Below the pieces are notes generated by a model. It saw nothing but the letters and a program-made list of their open reading frames with translations, was not told where the DNA came from and ran no database searches. A program made the translations under genes and the position numbers. From an uncultured Muribaculaceae bacterium (GTDB taxonomy: Bacteria > Bacteroidota > Bacteroidia > Bacteroidales > Muribaculaceae), in the NCBI GenBank assembly GCA_910585275.1, contig CAJUCW010000035.1, forward strand, positions 1 to 38,995: a stretch of DNA of 38,995 nucleotides, in the 5' to 3' direction. Shown here piece by piece: positions 25,051 through 33,003 of this stretch (the first letter of the stretch is position 1; the number at the start of each line of letters is the position of its first letter).

Positions 25051-26121
25051 TTAAGGCTTTGCGGGTGCGGTGTAACCACTCATCATCACAGCTCCGGCAT
25101 CGGCTTTCTTAGGCATTGCAATGAAGTAATGGCGGAAGTTGATTTTATTACGCTGGTATTCGGGATCGGTCGAAGCCTCGCTGTAATACATCTTGGTGGA
25201 GCCTGTCGCCTTAAATACACGGTGGGTATAGAAGGCAAACGAGCATTGGAATTCACCGGTCTCAGCCTCGGCATGGACAGCCTTCTTCTTACCTGCGGTT
25301 GTATAGATCGGATTATCTCCGTAGGTGTAGATGTCGAAGCCAAGCAGATTACCAACCACACCTGTGTTGCGGTTGATGTTAAACTGTTCGCGGAAGGTCT
25401 GTTCAGTACGGAGAAGGTCATTGACATGGTCGGTGCAAAGCACAAGACGGCGGTTCGCTGTGGGCACCTTGAGGTTGTCAAGAGCCTCCTTCAAGCTGAC
25501 AAGGTCTGCTGTAGTCAGACGGTGGCGCCCTGTGGTAGGATCGGCCTCGCCGGTTGTCTGAAGGACAGGTGTCTTTGCAGTATTCTCCTGCGCACACAAA
25601 GCATGGGCTGCTTTAGCGAATTTTGCATCATTGATGGCATTGGCATGGCTTTCTTTGACACGGGACATTTTGTCATACGAAATAGCATACAGCTCATCGT
25701 CGGTAATGGGGGTGACCTTCGTCTGAAACTTGTCGAGCGAGATGGCAATATCCTTGTCATCGAGAGCCTGAAGGGGGATGGGATAGGTCGTGTTGTTGAT
25801 GAGGACATCAGGGTCAACACCTACTTCGACGAGGTGGATGACATCGTTGTTGACGATGGACGATTGGTCAGGAATACCATCGAGCCACGAACCCGCGAGA
25901 AACTCGCGGAGTCCCTTCACAAGTTCACCTGTCCATACCTCGGCATAGACTCCGGCACGGAGTGCGCCTTTGGGAACCGGCGCAAAGCTCATGGTGATGC
26001 CTATGCCCACCATGACGAGCATACAGGCAAGAGGGGGAACGCCGAGAAGCGTTGCGATGATTGCGCCCATAAGCATATTGAAAAGCAGAGCGCAGATGGT
26101 TTTGAATGCTGTTTTCATCAT
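25051..26121 (-). CDS. Major capsid protein with N-terminal hydrophobic hairpin
   Basis: A 356-residue protein directly after the prohead protease. Residues from about 75 on (VNNDVIHLVEVGVDPDVLINN, AISLDKFQTKVTPITDDELYA, YDKMSRVKESH, FREQFNINRNTGVVGN, FYTHRVFKATG) match the major capsid protein I know from Bacteroides transposable prophages and should form the HK97-like shell. The first 46 residues are strikingly hydrophobic (ICALLFNMLMGAIIATLLGV, LACMLVMVGIGITMSF), looking like two membrane helices. This part may be removed by the protease as a delta domain, or may tether prohead assembly to the membrane. The ATG at 26121 lies 15 nt after the protease stop. Confidence 0.9.
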   Translation of the reverse strand: MMKTAFKTICALLFNMLMGAIIATLLGVPPLACMLVMVGIGITMSFAPVPKGALRAGVYAEVWTGELVKGLREFLAGSWLDGIPDQSSIVNNDVIHLVEVGVDPDVLINNTTYPIPLQALDDKDIAISLDKFQTKVTPITDDELYAISYDKMSRVKESHANAINDAKFAKAAHALCAQENTAKTPVLQTTGEADPTTGRHRLTTADLVSLKEALDNLKVPTANRRLVLCTDHVNDLLRTEQTFREQFNINRNTGVVGNLLGFDIYTYGDNPIYTTAGKKKAVHAEAETGEFQCSFAFYTHRVFKATGSTKMYYSEASTDPEYQRNKINFRHYFIAMPKKADAGAVMMSGYTAPAKP

Positions 26122-26136
26122 TGTTGATATTTGGTG

Positions 26137-27081
26137 TTAGATATTGCATTCGTAGCCGTATTCAGCTTTGAACAGGCGGCGATATTCGGCAGGATTCTCG
26201 CTGCGCATTTTGCGGAGTTCATCTTCGGGAACCTCGCTGAATTTGTTGTAGGTCTTCTGACCGGCAGGGGGAGTGCCACCGTTAGATGGAGTGATGGTTT
26301 TACTGAGTTTCGCGGACGGAGACATTGCGTCGAGGGTTGCCTTGAGACTGTCGATGCCGATGGTCTTGCCGAGATTGATGAAGTGTTCCTTTTTGTCGGG
26401 AGTGAGACGGTTTTCCTTGACGGCGGTCTCGACGGCAGAGGTAACCTGCGCGAGAGTCAGCGCATCTTTGTCTTTTTTGAGCTGTTCCACCTCTGCGACG
26501 GATCGGTTCAGCTCGCCGATTTTTGCAAGCACGGCGGTCTCGTCAGCCGTTTCCGGCAAGCCCAGTGCATGGGCGATGTTCTTGAGTTCCATTTGCTGTT
26601 TTGTTGTTTGAGGTTTATTACTGAGCATAGGCAGGGGGTTTTCGCTGTCCCTGCCGAGCGTTATCTGCTTTCCGTTGTGGCGCATGACTATGGCATTGTC
26701 ATTGGCTCCGATGTCAACTATGGAGGTCTCGAAGATTTTACTCTTCGTAATGGTCGGCGCAGTCTGCCCGGCAACGAGATGTTCCGGCTTTTCACTAAGC
26801 TCAAGGACATCGATTCCGATGCTGACCATTCGGAGAGAACCTACCTCCCATTGTTTTTTACACTGCTTGGACAGCTCGGTCGCGCAGTCGAAGACCGGCT
26901 CGCCGCTGATCTCGCCATCCTTGACCTCGATGTCCTTCATGTAGCCGATGACCTTGCCGCGCTCGTGCATATACAGCAGCACAGGGTTCCGCTCATATTG
27001 TGCGGTGTCACACCCGGCTGTCAATACCCGGCTTCCGTGGCTGTTGAGACTGTCATCAGTCATTCTTACTCTTTTTCCCAT
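26137..27081 (-). CDS. Prohead protease with C-terminal scaffold domain
   Basis: A 314-residue protein. The N-terminal part (1 to about 165) resembles HK97-type (S78) prohead proteases: HGSRVLTAGCDTAQYERNPV, LLYMHERGKVIG with a candidate catalytic His, and LRMVSIGIDVLEL with a candidate Ser. A Lys/Glu-rich helical domain follows (about 170-260; VAEVEQLKKDKDALTLAQV), typical of scaffolds that are later degraded, as in Mu gpI/gpZ. The C-terminus ends EYRRLFKAEYGYECNI. It leads the leftward late operon just before the capsid gene. Alternative starts are 27081 (MGKRVRMTDD) and the Met at 27063 (MTDDSLNSHG). Confidence 0.85.
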   Translation of the reverse strand: MGKRVRMTDDSLNSHGSRVLTAGCDTAQYERNPVLLYMHERGKVIGYMKDIEVKDGEISGEPVFDCATELSKQCKKQWEVGSLRMVSIGIDVLELSEKPEHLVAGQTAPTITKSKIFETSIVDIGANDNAIVMRHNGKQITLGRDSENPLPMLSNKPQTTKQQMELKNIAHALGLPETADETAVLAKIGELNRSVAEVEQLKKDKDALTLAQVTSAVETAVKENRLTPDKKEHFINLGKTIGIDSLKATLDAMSPSAKLSKTITPSNGGTPPAGQKTYNKFSEVPEDELRKMRSENPAEYRRLFKAEYGYECNI

Positions 27082-27319
27082 TGCGTCGTATTACGTTTGT
27101 TATCGGCTTGCCGCTTTCGAGCTCGCCGAGAAAGAAATTTGGTGCAATATTACGACGTAATCCTCTGCCCGACAAGAAAGTGTGCAACCGTTGCAAACTT
27201 GTATGAAACCATTGCACACTTTTTTTGCCATTAGGAGTGAACTATCCAATTTTGCATCAAAAATACGTTCGCCTGGATCGCGCAGCCGGTTTGTCGCAGG
27301 TGAAAAAAACATTATCAAC
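27082..27319. promoter_or_regulatory. Divergent late control region with nested palindromes
   Basis: The 238 bp between the leftward and rightward late blocks hold three inverted repeats. ATTACG-A-CGTAAT is at 27149-27161, and a related half-site GCGTCGTATTACG is at 27084-27096. TGCAA-CCG-TTGCA is at 27183-27195. AAAGTGTGCAA at 27177-27187 pairs with TTGCACACTTT at 27212-27222. They are candidate sites for a late activator (Mor/C-like) or repressor. The largest repeat is followed by a T-run and could also act as an attenuator. No clear leftward promoter was found. Confidence 0.6.
27224..27254 (+). promoter_or_regulatory. Rightward late promoter (Bacteroidota consensus)
   Basis: A -33 TTTG at 27224-27227 and CAATTTTG at 27247-27254 (one mismatch to TAnnTTTG) are separated by 19 bp, which fits the Bacteroidota primary-sigma promoter. 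Transcription would start near 27260. This makes the ATG at 27182 unusable for the terminase small subunit and supports 27320 instead. Confidence 0.55.
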
Positions 27320-27793
27320 ATGACAAAAGCAGAACTCGAAAAGAAAAAAGACCTCGCCCGTGCGCTGTTCCTCTCCGGGTTGGAGCAGACTGAAATTGCC
27401 GACAAGGTCGGTGTGTCGAGAGTAACTATATCGAAATGGTGTGCAGCCGACGGATGGAAAGAGGCACGTGCCGCCAAAAACATCACTCGCCCGGAACTTG
27501 TCAATAAGCTGCTCCTGACAATTGACAAACTCATTCAGCAAGTCAACGATTCAGAAGACCCCAATCTCATTTCAAGCCTCGGCGACAAACTATCCAAGCT
27601 CGCATCGGTCATTCAGAAACTCGACAAACAGGCCAATGTCGTATCTGCCATTGAAGTATTTATGGCATTCTCGAAATGGCTTGAATATCGCGCCAAGACC
27701 GACCCAGACGTTACGCCGGAACTCATCAAGGCAATCAACAAGTATCAGGACAAATTCCTCATCGAGTCGATGAGCAAGGGAGCACTCGCTTGA
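27320..27793 (+). CDS. Phage terminase small subunit (HTH protein)
   Basis: A 157-residue protein starting MTKAELEKKKDLARAL. Residues 10-45 form a helix-turn-helix (LFLSGLEQTEIADKVGVSRVTISKWCAADGWKEAR) of the kind that lets the small terminase bind phage DNA. The rest is helical and probably oligomerises (LLLTIDKLIQQV, LGDKLSKLASVIQKLDKQ). It lies one base before the large terminase gene, the usual pairing. The frame is open upstream to 27182, but the promoter at 27224-27254 and the unnatural extension argue for the internal start. In replicative-transposition phages the small subunit takes part in headful packaging from the phage end. Confidence 0.85.
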   Translation: MTKAELEKKKDLARALFLSGLEQTEIADKVGVSRVTISKWCAADGWKEARAAKNITRPELVNKLLLTIDKLIQQVNDSEDPNLISSLGDKLSKLASVIQKLDKQANVVSAIEVFMAFSKWLEYRAKTDPDVTPELIKAINKYQDKFLIESMSKGALA

Positions 27794-27794
27794 T

Positions 27795-29363
27795 ATGGCC
27801 ACCAAGATGACAAAAGAACAGAAGGAGGCGTTTGAACGGTGGCAGGAACATTGCCGGGAAGTTCAGACCCTGACAGCTGTGTCTATGGCTATCGCCAAAG
27901 AGACCCCGGTTGAACGCGACAGGCGTATAAAACGGTTGCTCTCGAACTATGACGAGTTCTGCGAGTATTACTTCGCCCATTTCCTTACATTGCGCGACAA
28001 GACAACCGGCGAGGTCATCAAGACGATACACAATGCCCCCTTCCACACGAAAGCAGCTCTGAAGATAAGGAATACCCCCAACCTCAAGGCTGTGTTCAAA
28101 TGGCCACGAGGTCATGCCAAGTCAACCCATATCGGTGTGTTCATTCCTCTTTGGCTGATTTTCCAACCGAAGAGACTCATCAATTTTATGATAACCGTCG
28201 GCAAATCCGAAGACAGTGCCACACGACTGCTCGGCGACTTACAGGCTGAACTCGAATATAATCAGAAACTCATTGCTGATTTCGGTGAACAGAAAAACCT
28301 CGGCTCTTGGCTTGAGGGCGAGTTCAAGACCAAAGGGGGTGCCAAGTTCCTCGCCGTTGGTCGTGGCCAATCCCCTCGTGGCCTACGAGACCGTGAGGCT
28401 CGCCCGGACTATATTGTCATCGACGACTTGGATGATGATGAAATCTGCCGGAATGAGAAACGAATAAAGGATTTGACCGATTGGGTGAAGGAGGCTCTGT
28501 TCGGTGCGCTCGACGTTGGCCGTGGCCGCTTTATCATGGTCGGCAACCTTATCTCTAAAAACTCAGTGCTTGCCAATATCGCTGCATCCAAAGGTGTTCA
28601 TGTGTCCGAGATAAAGGCCGTTGACAGCGATGGAAACCCTGTATGGGCTGAAAAATGGACTAAAGAGGAGGCAGAGGCATACAAGGATTTTGTCGGTTAC
28701 AGGGCATGGGAAAAGGAAATGATGCACAACCCCATCACGGACGGCACCATCTTCAAGCATGAATGGATTCGGTTCAAGCGTATGCCCAAACTCGACAAGT
28801 ATGATATGCTCGTATGCTACACCGACCCGTCGTTCAAGTCAACCACAGCCAACGACTACAAGGCGTGTCGCCTGTGGGGTAAGACAGGAACCGAGCTGCA
28901 CCTTATCGACACATACGTCCGGCAGGACACCGTTTCCGGGATGGTGCGTTGGCTATACAACCTCTATGAAAGTTTGCCGGAGAATGTCGTAGTGACATTC
29001 TACATGGAGGCGAACTTCATGCAGGATATTATCCTCGATGAGTTTGCGACTGAAGGCAACCTTCGAGGCTATCAACTGCCCATTATGCCGGACACTCGAA
29101 AAAAGCCGGAGAAGATTCAGCGTATCGAGGCTGTCTCGCCGCTATGGGAACGAGGCTTTGTATTTTACAACGAGGCTCTCAAGGATTCGCCGGACATGGA
29201 GGTCGGCATCGAGCAGACGCTTGCCCTTGAGCGAGGCTCCCGTGTCCATGATGATGCGCCGGACGCTGACGAAGGTGCAATATGGTTTCTCCAGCGAAGC
29301 ACAAGACAAGAGACATTCAAACCGGTGTCGATACCTCGTCGGCATCCCAAAAACTCATGGTGA
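27795..29363 (+). CDS. Phage terminase large subunit
   Basis: The ATP-driven DNA packaging motor and nuclease, 522 residues. The ATPase part shows a Walker A-like WPRGHAKST (103-111), motif LINFMITVGKSEDSA, RGQSPRGLRDREARPDYIVI, Walker B D(210)DLDDDE (about 205-216) and the coupling motif IMVGNLIS. The nuclease part starts with CYTDPSFKS (candidate metal ligand D344) and ends with an Asp-rich VHDDAPDADEGAIWF motif typical of RNase H-like terminase nucleases. It is translationally coupled to the small subunit and followed one base later by a small gene. Mu gp28 is the functional counterpart. Confidence 0.95.
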   Translation: MATKMTKEQKEAFERWQEHCREVQTLTAVSMAIAKETPVERDRRIKRLLSNYDEFCEYYFAHFLTLRDKTTGEVIKTIHNAPFHTKAALKIRNTPNLKAVFKWPRGHAKSTHIGVFIPLWLIFQPKRLINFMITVGKSEDSATRLLGDLQAELEYNQKLIADFGEQKNLGSWLEGEFKTKGGAKFLAVGRGQSPRGLRDREARPDYIVIDDLDDDEICRNEKRIKDLTDWVKEALFGALDVGRGRFIMVGNLISKNSVLANIAASKGVHVSEIKAVDSDGNPVWAEKWTKEEAEAYKDFVGYRAWEKEMMHNPITDGTIFKHEWIRFKRMPKLDKYDMLVCYTDPSFKSTTANDYKACRLWGKTGTELHLIDTYVRQDTVSGMVRWLYNLYESLPENVVVTFYMEANFMQDIILDEFATEGNLRGYQLPIMPDTRKKPEKIQRIEAVSPLWERGFVFYNEALKDSPDMEVGIEQTLALERGSRVHDDAPDADEGAIWFLQRSTRQETFKPVSIPRRHPKNSW

Positions 29364-29364
29364 T

Positions 29365-29595
29365 ATGTTCAAGACAATTAAAAAGTATTATGCGGCATGG
29401 CGATACAAAAGAGCCGTGCGCAAAGCAAAAAAACTCGCCGGACTGTTCGGCATGAAGTATTATGTCATCAACCTCGGTGGCTCTCTCAAGGTCGTTCCTA
29501 AACAGACAATCAAGGAACTTATCAAGCGCAAGCGGTTCCGCAAGGGTGTGACTGTGGAAGACATCGAGAAACACGCGCTATTCGTAACAACTTAA
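29365..29595 (+). CDS. Small basic phage protein
   Basis: A 76-residue protein starting one base after the terminase stop (MFKTIKKYYAAWRYKRAVRKAKKLAGLFG). The N-terminal half is a very basic amphipathic helix, then a strand pair (KYYVINLGGSLKVVPKQ) and a basic helix (IKELIKRKRFRKG). I do not recognise a family. The ATG at 29365 is the natural start; longer versions of this frame lie inside the terminase gene. Position between terminase and head genes suggests a packaging or DNA-binding accessory role, which is inference only. Confidence 0.75.
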   Translation: MFKTIKKYYAAWRYKRAVRKAKKLAGLFGMKYYVINLGGSLKVVPKQTIKELIKRKRFRKGVTVEDIEKHALFVTT

Positions 29596-29605
29596 CCTCA
29601 AAGCC

Positions 29606-30022
29606 ATGTTCATTACCGAAAACGACTACGCCGTGGTCATCGGCGAAGATGCGCTCAAGGTTATCTCACGTGCCTCTGAGGAAAACCGTGCCAATGCGGA
29701 ACTTGAGGCAATCGAGGAAATCTCCGGCTATCTGCGTCCGGTCTATGACTGCAAAGCGATTTTCTCTGCCGAAGGCGATGCCCGAAACAAACTGATTGTC
29801 ATGAGGACTGCCGACATCGCCATCTATCACCTTGTGGCCTCGCTCCCTCAGAAAATGGGCATCGAGATTCGCAAGGAGCGTTATGACCGTGCCATTAAAT
29901 GGCTTGAGGATGTTCAGTCCGGCAAAATCATTCCGGACTTGCCTCTGATTGAGGAAGAGGACACCCCTGTCATGAATGGCACTATTTTCCACTCGGAGCC
30001 CCGGCTCCGTCATAATTGGTAA
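29606..30022 (+). CDS. Mu gp36-like DUF1320 head/neck protein
   Basis: A 138-residue mainly helical protein (FITENDYAVVIGEDALKVIS, ELEAIEEISGYLRPVYDC, RNKLIVMRTADIAIYHL, RYDRAIKWLEDVQSGKI). It resembles DUF1320 proteins, exemplified by Mu gp36, thought to be head completion or adaptor subunits below the portal. It ends with acidic and Pro-containing sequence followed by the portal start 4 nt later. The length matches the family. Confidence 0.8.
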   Translation: MFITENDYAVVIGEDALKVISRASEENRANAELEAIEEISGYLRPVYDCKAIFSAEGDARNKLIVMRTADIAIYHLVASLPQKMGIEIRKERYDRAIKWLEDVQSGKIIPDLPLIEEEDTPVMNGTIFHSEPRLRHNW

Positions 30023-30026
30023 TCCT

Positions 30027-31367
30027 ATGGGCATACTCGACAAATTCCTTGAGAACTTCCGCTCTCAAAAGAATAATTCCATGATACTGCAAACTCCATA
30101 CGGAGAGCTGAATCTTGCCAAGCCGGAAGGCAGGGCTAAGTTTCAGAGCATCGTCATGAACATACATCGCACTACCGATGCTCTGACGCGAAAGGACATC
30201 GCGGATTGGAGGGCGGCATGGCAGATGGCCATCAATGTTGACAACCCGAACCGGCAGCGTCTTTACGACATTTACAGGGATGTGGCCGTTGACCTTCATC
30301 TGTCCGGCTGTATCGAGCAGCGGCGAGGGTTCGTGATGTCTCGCTCGTTTAAGCTCGTGAACGAATCCGGCGACGAGGATAAGGAGGCCAAACACTATTT
30401 CGACCAATCGTCGTTCAAGCAGCTCATGCGCCTGTGCCATGATTCGTTATGGTTCGGCCATTCATTGATTGAACTCGGTGAGCTTACTGAAGACGGAGAT
30501 GGATGCCCTTCCTATGATTGCGTCCGGCTCATACCTCGCAAGCACGTTATCCCGGAATATCACCGCTGCGTTCAGAATGTGGGCGATGACTGGACTTCGG
30601 GCATCGACTACCACGAAAGACCGTATTCGGATTGGCTCATAGAAGCCGGGCAACCGGATGACCTCGGCCTGTTCCTCAAAGCGGCGCAGCAGACAATACC
30701 CAAAAAGAACGCGCTCGCATTTTGGGATGCGTTTGCCGAGATATTCGGTATGCCGATGCGTGTCGCCAAGACAACCACCCGTGACCCCAAAGAGTGGAAG
30801 CGACTTGAGCAGATGATACAGGAAGCCGGAAGCAACCTCGGTATGGTCACCGGTATGGAAACGGAGGTACAGTTCGTGGAATCGGGCAAAGGCGATGCTT
30901 TCAATGTCTATGATAAACGCATCGACCGTGCCAATTCGGAACTCTCAAAGCTGACTATCGGCCAGACTATGACAATCGAGGATGGCTCGTCACTGTCACA
31001 GTCTGAAACACACCTGCAGGTTTTCGAGAACCTCGTGGAGTCAGACCGCGATATGCTACGCGACATCGTGAACAATCAGCTCATCCCTCGTATGATAAAA
31101 CACGGATTCCCACTCAAGGGGTTACGCTTTGAATGGGACGACGCTGTGGACTATACGCCGGAGCAGCAGATTAATTATGAGACAATGATTCTCAATAATT
31201 TTGATGTTGACCCTTCATACTTCGCTGATAAATATGGTATGCCTGTAGGAAACCGCAGGGAGGTAACTCAGCCCATGATGCCGGGTGACGATAGCAACGA
31301 CGACGATGATGAGACAAAGCCGGAGGATAAATCCAAGCAAAATAACGGCAGACCTTTTTTCGACTGA
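30027..31367 (+). CDS. Portal protein, DUF935 / Mu gp29 family
   Basis: A 446-residue portal from the ATG at 30027 (MGILDKFLENFRSQ). It forms the dodecameric ring through which DNA enters and leaves the head. Characteristic blocks: DIADWRAAWQMAINVDNP, YDIYRDVAVDLHLSGCIEQR followed by the RGFVMSRSFKLVNE segment, FGHSLIELGELTEDGDG, PKEWKRLEQMIQEAGSNLG, and IGQTMTIEDGSSLSQSETHL near the C-terminus. The tail is acidic and disordered (DDSNDDDDETKPEDK). An in-frame ATG at 29976 would overlap the upstream gene; the 30027 start lies 4 nt after that stop and is preferred. Minor head protein F follows. Confidence 0.9.
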   Translation: MGILDKFLENFRSQKNNSMILQTPYGELNLAKPEGRAKFQSIVMNIHRTTDALTRKDIADWRAAWQMAINVDNPNRQRLYDIYRDVAVDLHLSGCIEQRRGFVMSRSFKLVNESGDEDKEAKHYFDQSSFKQLMRLCHDSLWFGHSLIELGELTEDGDGCPSYDCVRLIPRKHVIPEYHRCVQNVGDDWTSGIDYHERPYSDWLIEAGQPDDLGLFLKAAQQTIPKKNALAFWDAFAEIFGMPMRVAKTTTRDPKEWKRLEQMIQEAGSNLGMVTGMETEVQFVESGKGDAFNVYDKRIDRANSELSKLTIGQTMTIEDGSSLSQSETHLQVFENLVESDRDMLRDIVNNQLIPRMIKHGFPLKGLRFEWDDAVDYTPEQQINYETMILNNFDVDPSYFADKYGMPVGNRREVTQPMMPGDDSNDDDDETKPEDKSKQNNGRPFFD

Positions 31368-31381
31368 GCCCCACTGACTAT

Positions 31382-32830
31382 GTGGGGCTGCATGAACGCT
31401 ATGCCCGTCTGCTCAAGGGTGCGCCGGTGGTGTTCATGGCCGGGCGCAAAGAGCGTGAGAATGAAATCCGCAAGCAGCTCTCCGTGCTGTTCGACGGCAT
31501 GATGAAGGCTGTATATAAGTCTGAGGGAGCAGAGCTTTCCATCGATATTCTCGCCGCGCCTCAAGTCCGGGAATTTATTGATGCCCATGCCGGAGTTCTT
31601 GACTCGTCATTCGAGCGCACATCTATGTCCGACGCCATGCGCCGGAGGCTGCAACGCTCTGACTTCATATTCTCCGGCATGAAAACCTTCCATGAGCTGA
31701 ACGAGGCCTTCCCCTCGATGCTTGATGAGAACGGAGAACGAAAGTCGTTTGAACGCTTTTTGAACGATGTTCGAAGCATCGACCAGACCTACAACGAAAG
31801 CTACCTCCGAGCCGAGTATAACTTCGTCTCCGCGTCGGCTGAAATGGCAGCTAAATGGGAGGAGTTCGAGCAGGACGGCGACCGTTACAATCTTCAATAC
31901 CGAACTCAGAAGGATGACAAGGTGCGCCCGGAACACGCAGCTCTCGATGGCGTTACGCTACCTCCTTCGGACTCCTTTTGGACTGAGTTCTATCCTCCCA
32001 ACGGATGGAACTGCCGATGCACTGTCGTACAGGTGCGCAAATCAAAGTATCCGACTACCGACCATGACGAGGCCTTGACGCTTGGCGATGTGGCTTTGCA
32101 GAAAGACTCCAAGGGGATATTCAGATTCAATCCCGGACTTGAGAAGAAAACTGTGCCGGACTACAATCCCTACACCATAAGCAAGTGTCGGAACTGCGAC
32201 GTCGCCAAAGGAAAGGTAAATCTTGCAAGAGAGACTCCCGATGACAATGAGGTATGTGCAGCTTGCCGTTGGGTACGCAAATGCGAGTTAAGAGATTCTA
32301 TCACAAAAAAAGGAAACAAGATACCTCCCGAAGATCGTGATAAGGTGCTTGCAATGCCTTTCGATGATCAGTTTACTCTTGAGTATGAAGGGGCAAAGGG
32401 CAAGGTTTACCAACACCTTCTACACTGTACTGCCAATGACGACAGTCAGTTCGTCATGGACGTGGCCAAAGCATTTGCTGATTTGGATGGTGACTGTTGG
32501 ATCAATCCGGTCATTCGTGATACCACTCCGGGCAGACCCGGATATTACTATGATCTTCCGGCCGACTCTAAATGCAATCCCGACCTCAAGACAAAGGATT
32601 ATGGATATGTGGATGTAAAGTCTCCAAAGGAACCTCACAATTGGGGGCGCAATGCTGTCCATGCCTCAGACAAGCAACATTCCTGTGCCTGTCTTACCAA
32701 TCACAGGACTCCTGTGAGCGAAGAGGAGATTCTTCAAAGAAATAAATTGATTTGGAAAGACCCCAATTATCACCATGACCATATCTTTTGGTTCATCGAT
32801 GGTAAGCTTAGAAAATACAAGAGGCCGTAA
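31382..32830 (+). CDS. Mu F-like minor head protein with C-terminal nuclease-like (MuF toxin) domain
   Basis: A 482-residue protein. Residues 1 to about 260 are a Mu F / SPP1 gp7-type head morphogenesis domain with the hallmark RTQKDDKVRPEHAALDG and YPPNGWNCRCTVVQV (about 174-218). From 265 comes a Cys-rich insert (C269, C272, C292, C295, C301; probable zinc site). From about 330 comes a domain with KVYQHLL, NPDLKTKDYGYVDVKSPK (N399-P400-D401, D411-V-K413) and WGRNAVHASDKQ. The D...DxK layout fits a PD-(D/E)xK nuclease similar to CdiA-CT tRNase toxins. Phage MuF proteins with C-terminal polymorphic toxins are known. The start is a GTG at 31382; no ATG lies upstream in frame before a stop at 31343, though CTG 31364 is possible. 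There is no room for an adjacent immunity gene. Confidence 0.85.
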   Translation: MGLHERYARLLKGAPVVFMAGRKERENEIRKQLSVLFDGMMKAVYKSEGAELSIDILAAPQVREFIDAHAGVLDSSFERTSMSDAMRRRLQRSDFIFSGMKTFHELNEAFPSMLDENGERKSFERFLNDVRSIDQTYNESYLRAEYNFVSASAEMAAKWEEFEQDGDRYNLQYRTQKDDKVRPEHAALDGVTLPPSDSFWTEFYPPNGWNCRCTVVQVRKSKYPTTDHDEALTLGDVALQKDSKGIFRFNPGLEKKTVPDYNPYTISKCRNCDVAKGKVNLARETPDDNEVCAACRWVRKCELRDSITKKGNKIPPEDRDKVLAMPFDDQFTLEYEGAKGKVYQHLLHCTANDDSQFVMDVAKAFADLDGDCWINPVIRDTTPGRPGYYYDLPADSKCNPDLKTKDYGYVDVKSPKEPHNWGRNAVHASDKQHSCACLTNHRTPVSEEEILQRNKLIWKDPNYHHDHIFWFIDGKLRKYKRP

Positions 32831-32840
32831 AAACGGCCTC
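32821..32840 (+). terminator. Terminator of the rightward head block
   Basis: GAGGCCGT at 32821-32828 pairs with ACGGCCTC at 32833-32840 around an AAAA loop. The stop codon of the minor head gene (32828-32830) lies inside the hairpin. There is no long U-run after it. It faces the convergent early block. The 100 bp that follow are AT-rich with a second small hairpin (CTGCG-TCGT-CGCAG near 32846) and no credible gene. Confidence 0.65.
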
Positions 32841-32947
32841 AGGGTCTGCGTCGTCGCAGGACGCTTTCAATGGTTTTATCTCCCATGTCGCAAATATACA
32901 AACTTATTCTATTATAAACAAATTTTTTATTAATTTTAATAATTTAC

Positions 32948-32976
32948 GAGCCGTCACCCGATAAAGGTAACGGCTC
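32948..32976 (-). terminator. Terminator of the leftward early block
   Basis: GAGCCGT at 32948-32954 pairs with ACGGCTC at 32970-32976, with an extra ACC/GGT pairing inside. It lies 27 nt after the stop of the last early-block gene (33004). On the minus strand it is followed by AT-rich sequence without a clean U-run, so it may be weak. Together with the hairpin at 32821 it separates two converging transcripts. Confidence 0.55.
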
Positions 32977-33003
32977 TCTCACTTTTGACGCGACACAGCG
33001 CGT

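Noticed and set aside
24541..26127. Long plus-strand frame of 528 codons
   Set aside because: It lies antisense to the amidase and capsid genes, which have clear motifs. The translated protein has no family character. It is a shadow frame from codon bias.
27182..27319. Upstream start for the terminase small subunit
   Set aside because: The ATG at 27182 lies upstream of the only good promoter (27224-27254), and the added 46 residues look unnatural. The start at 27320 is preferred.
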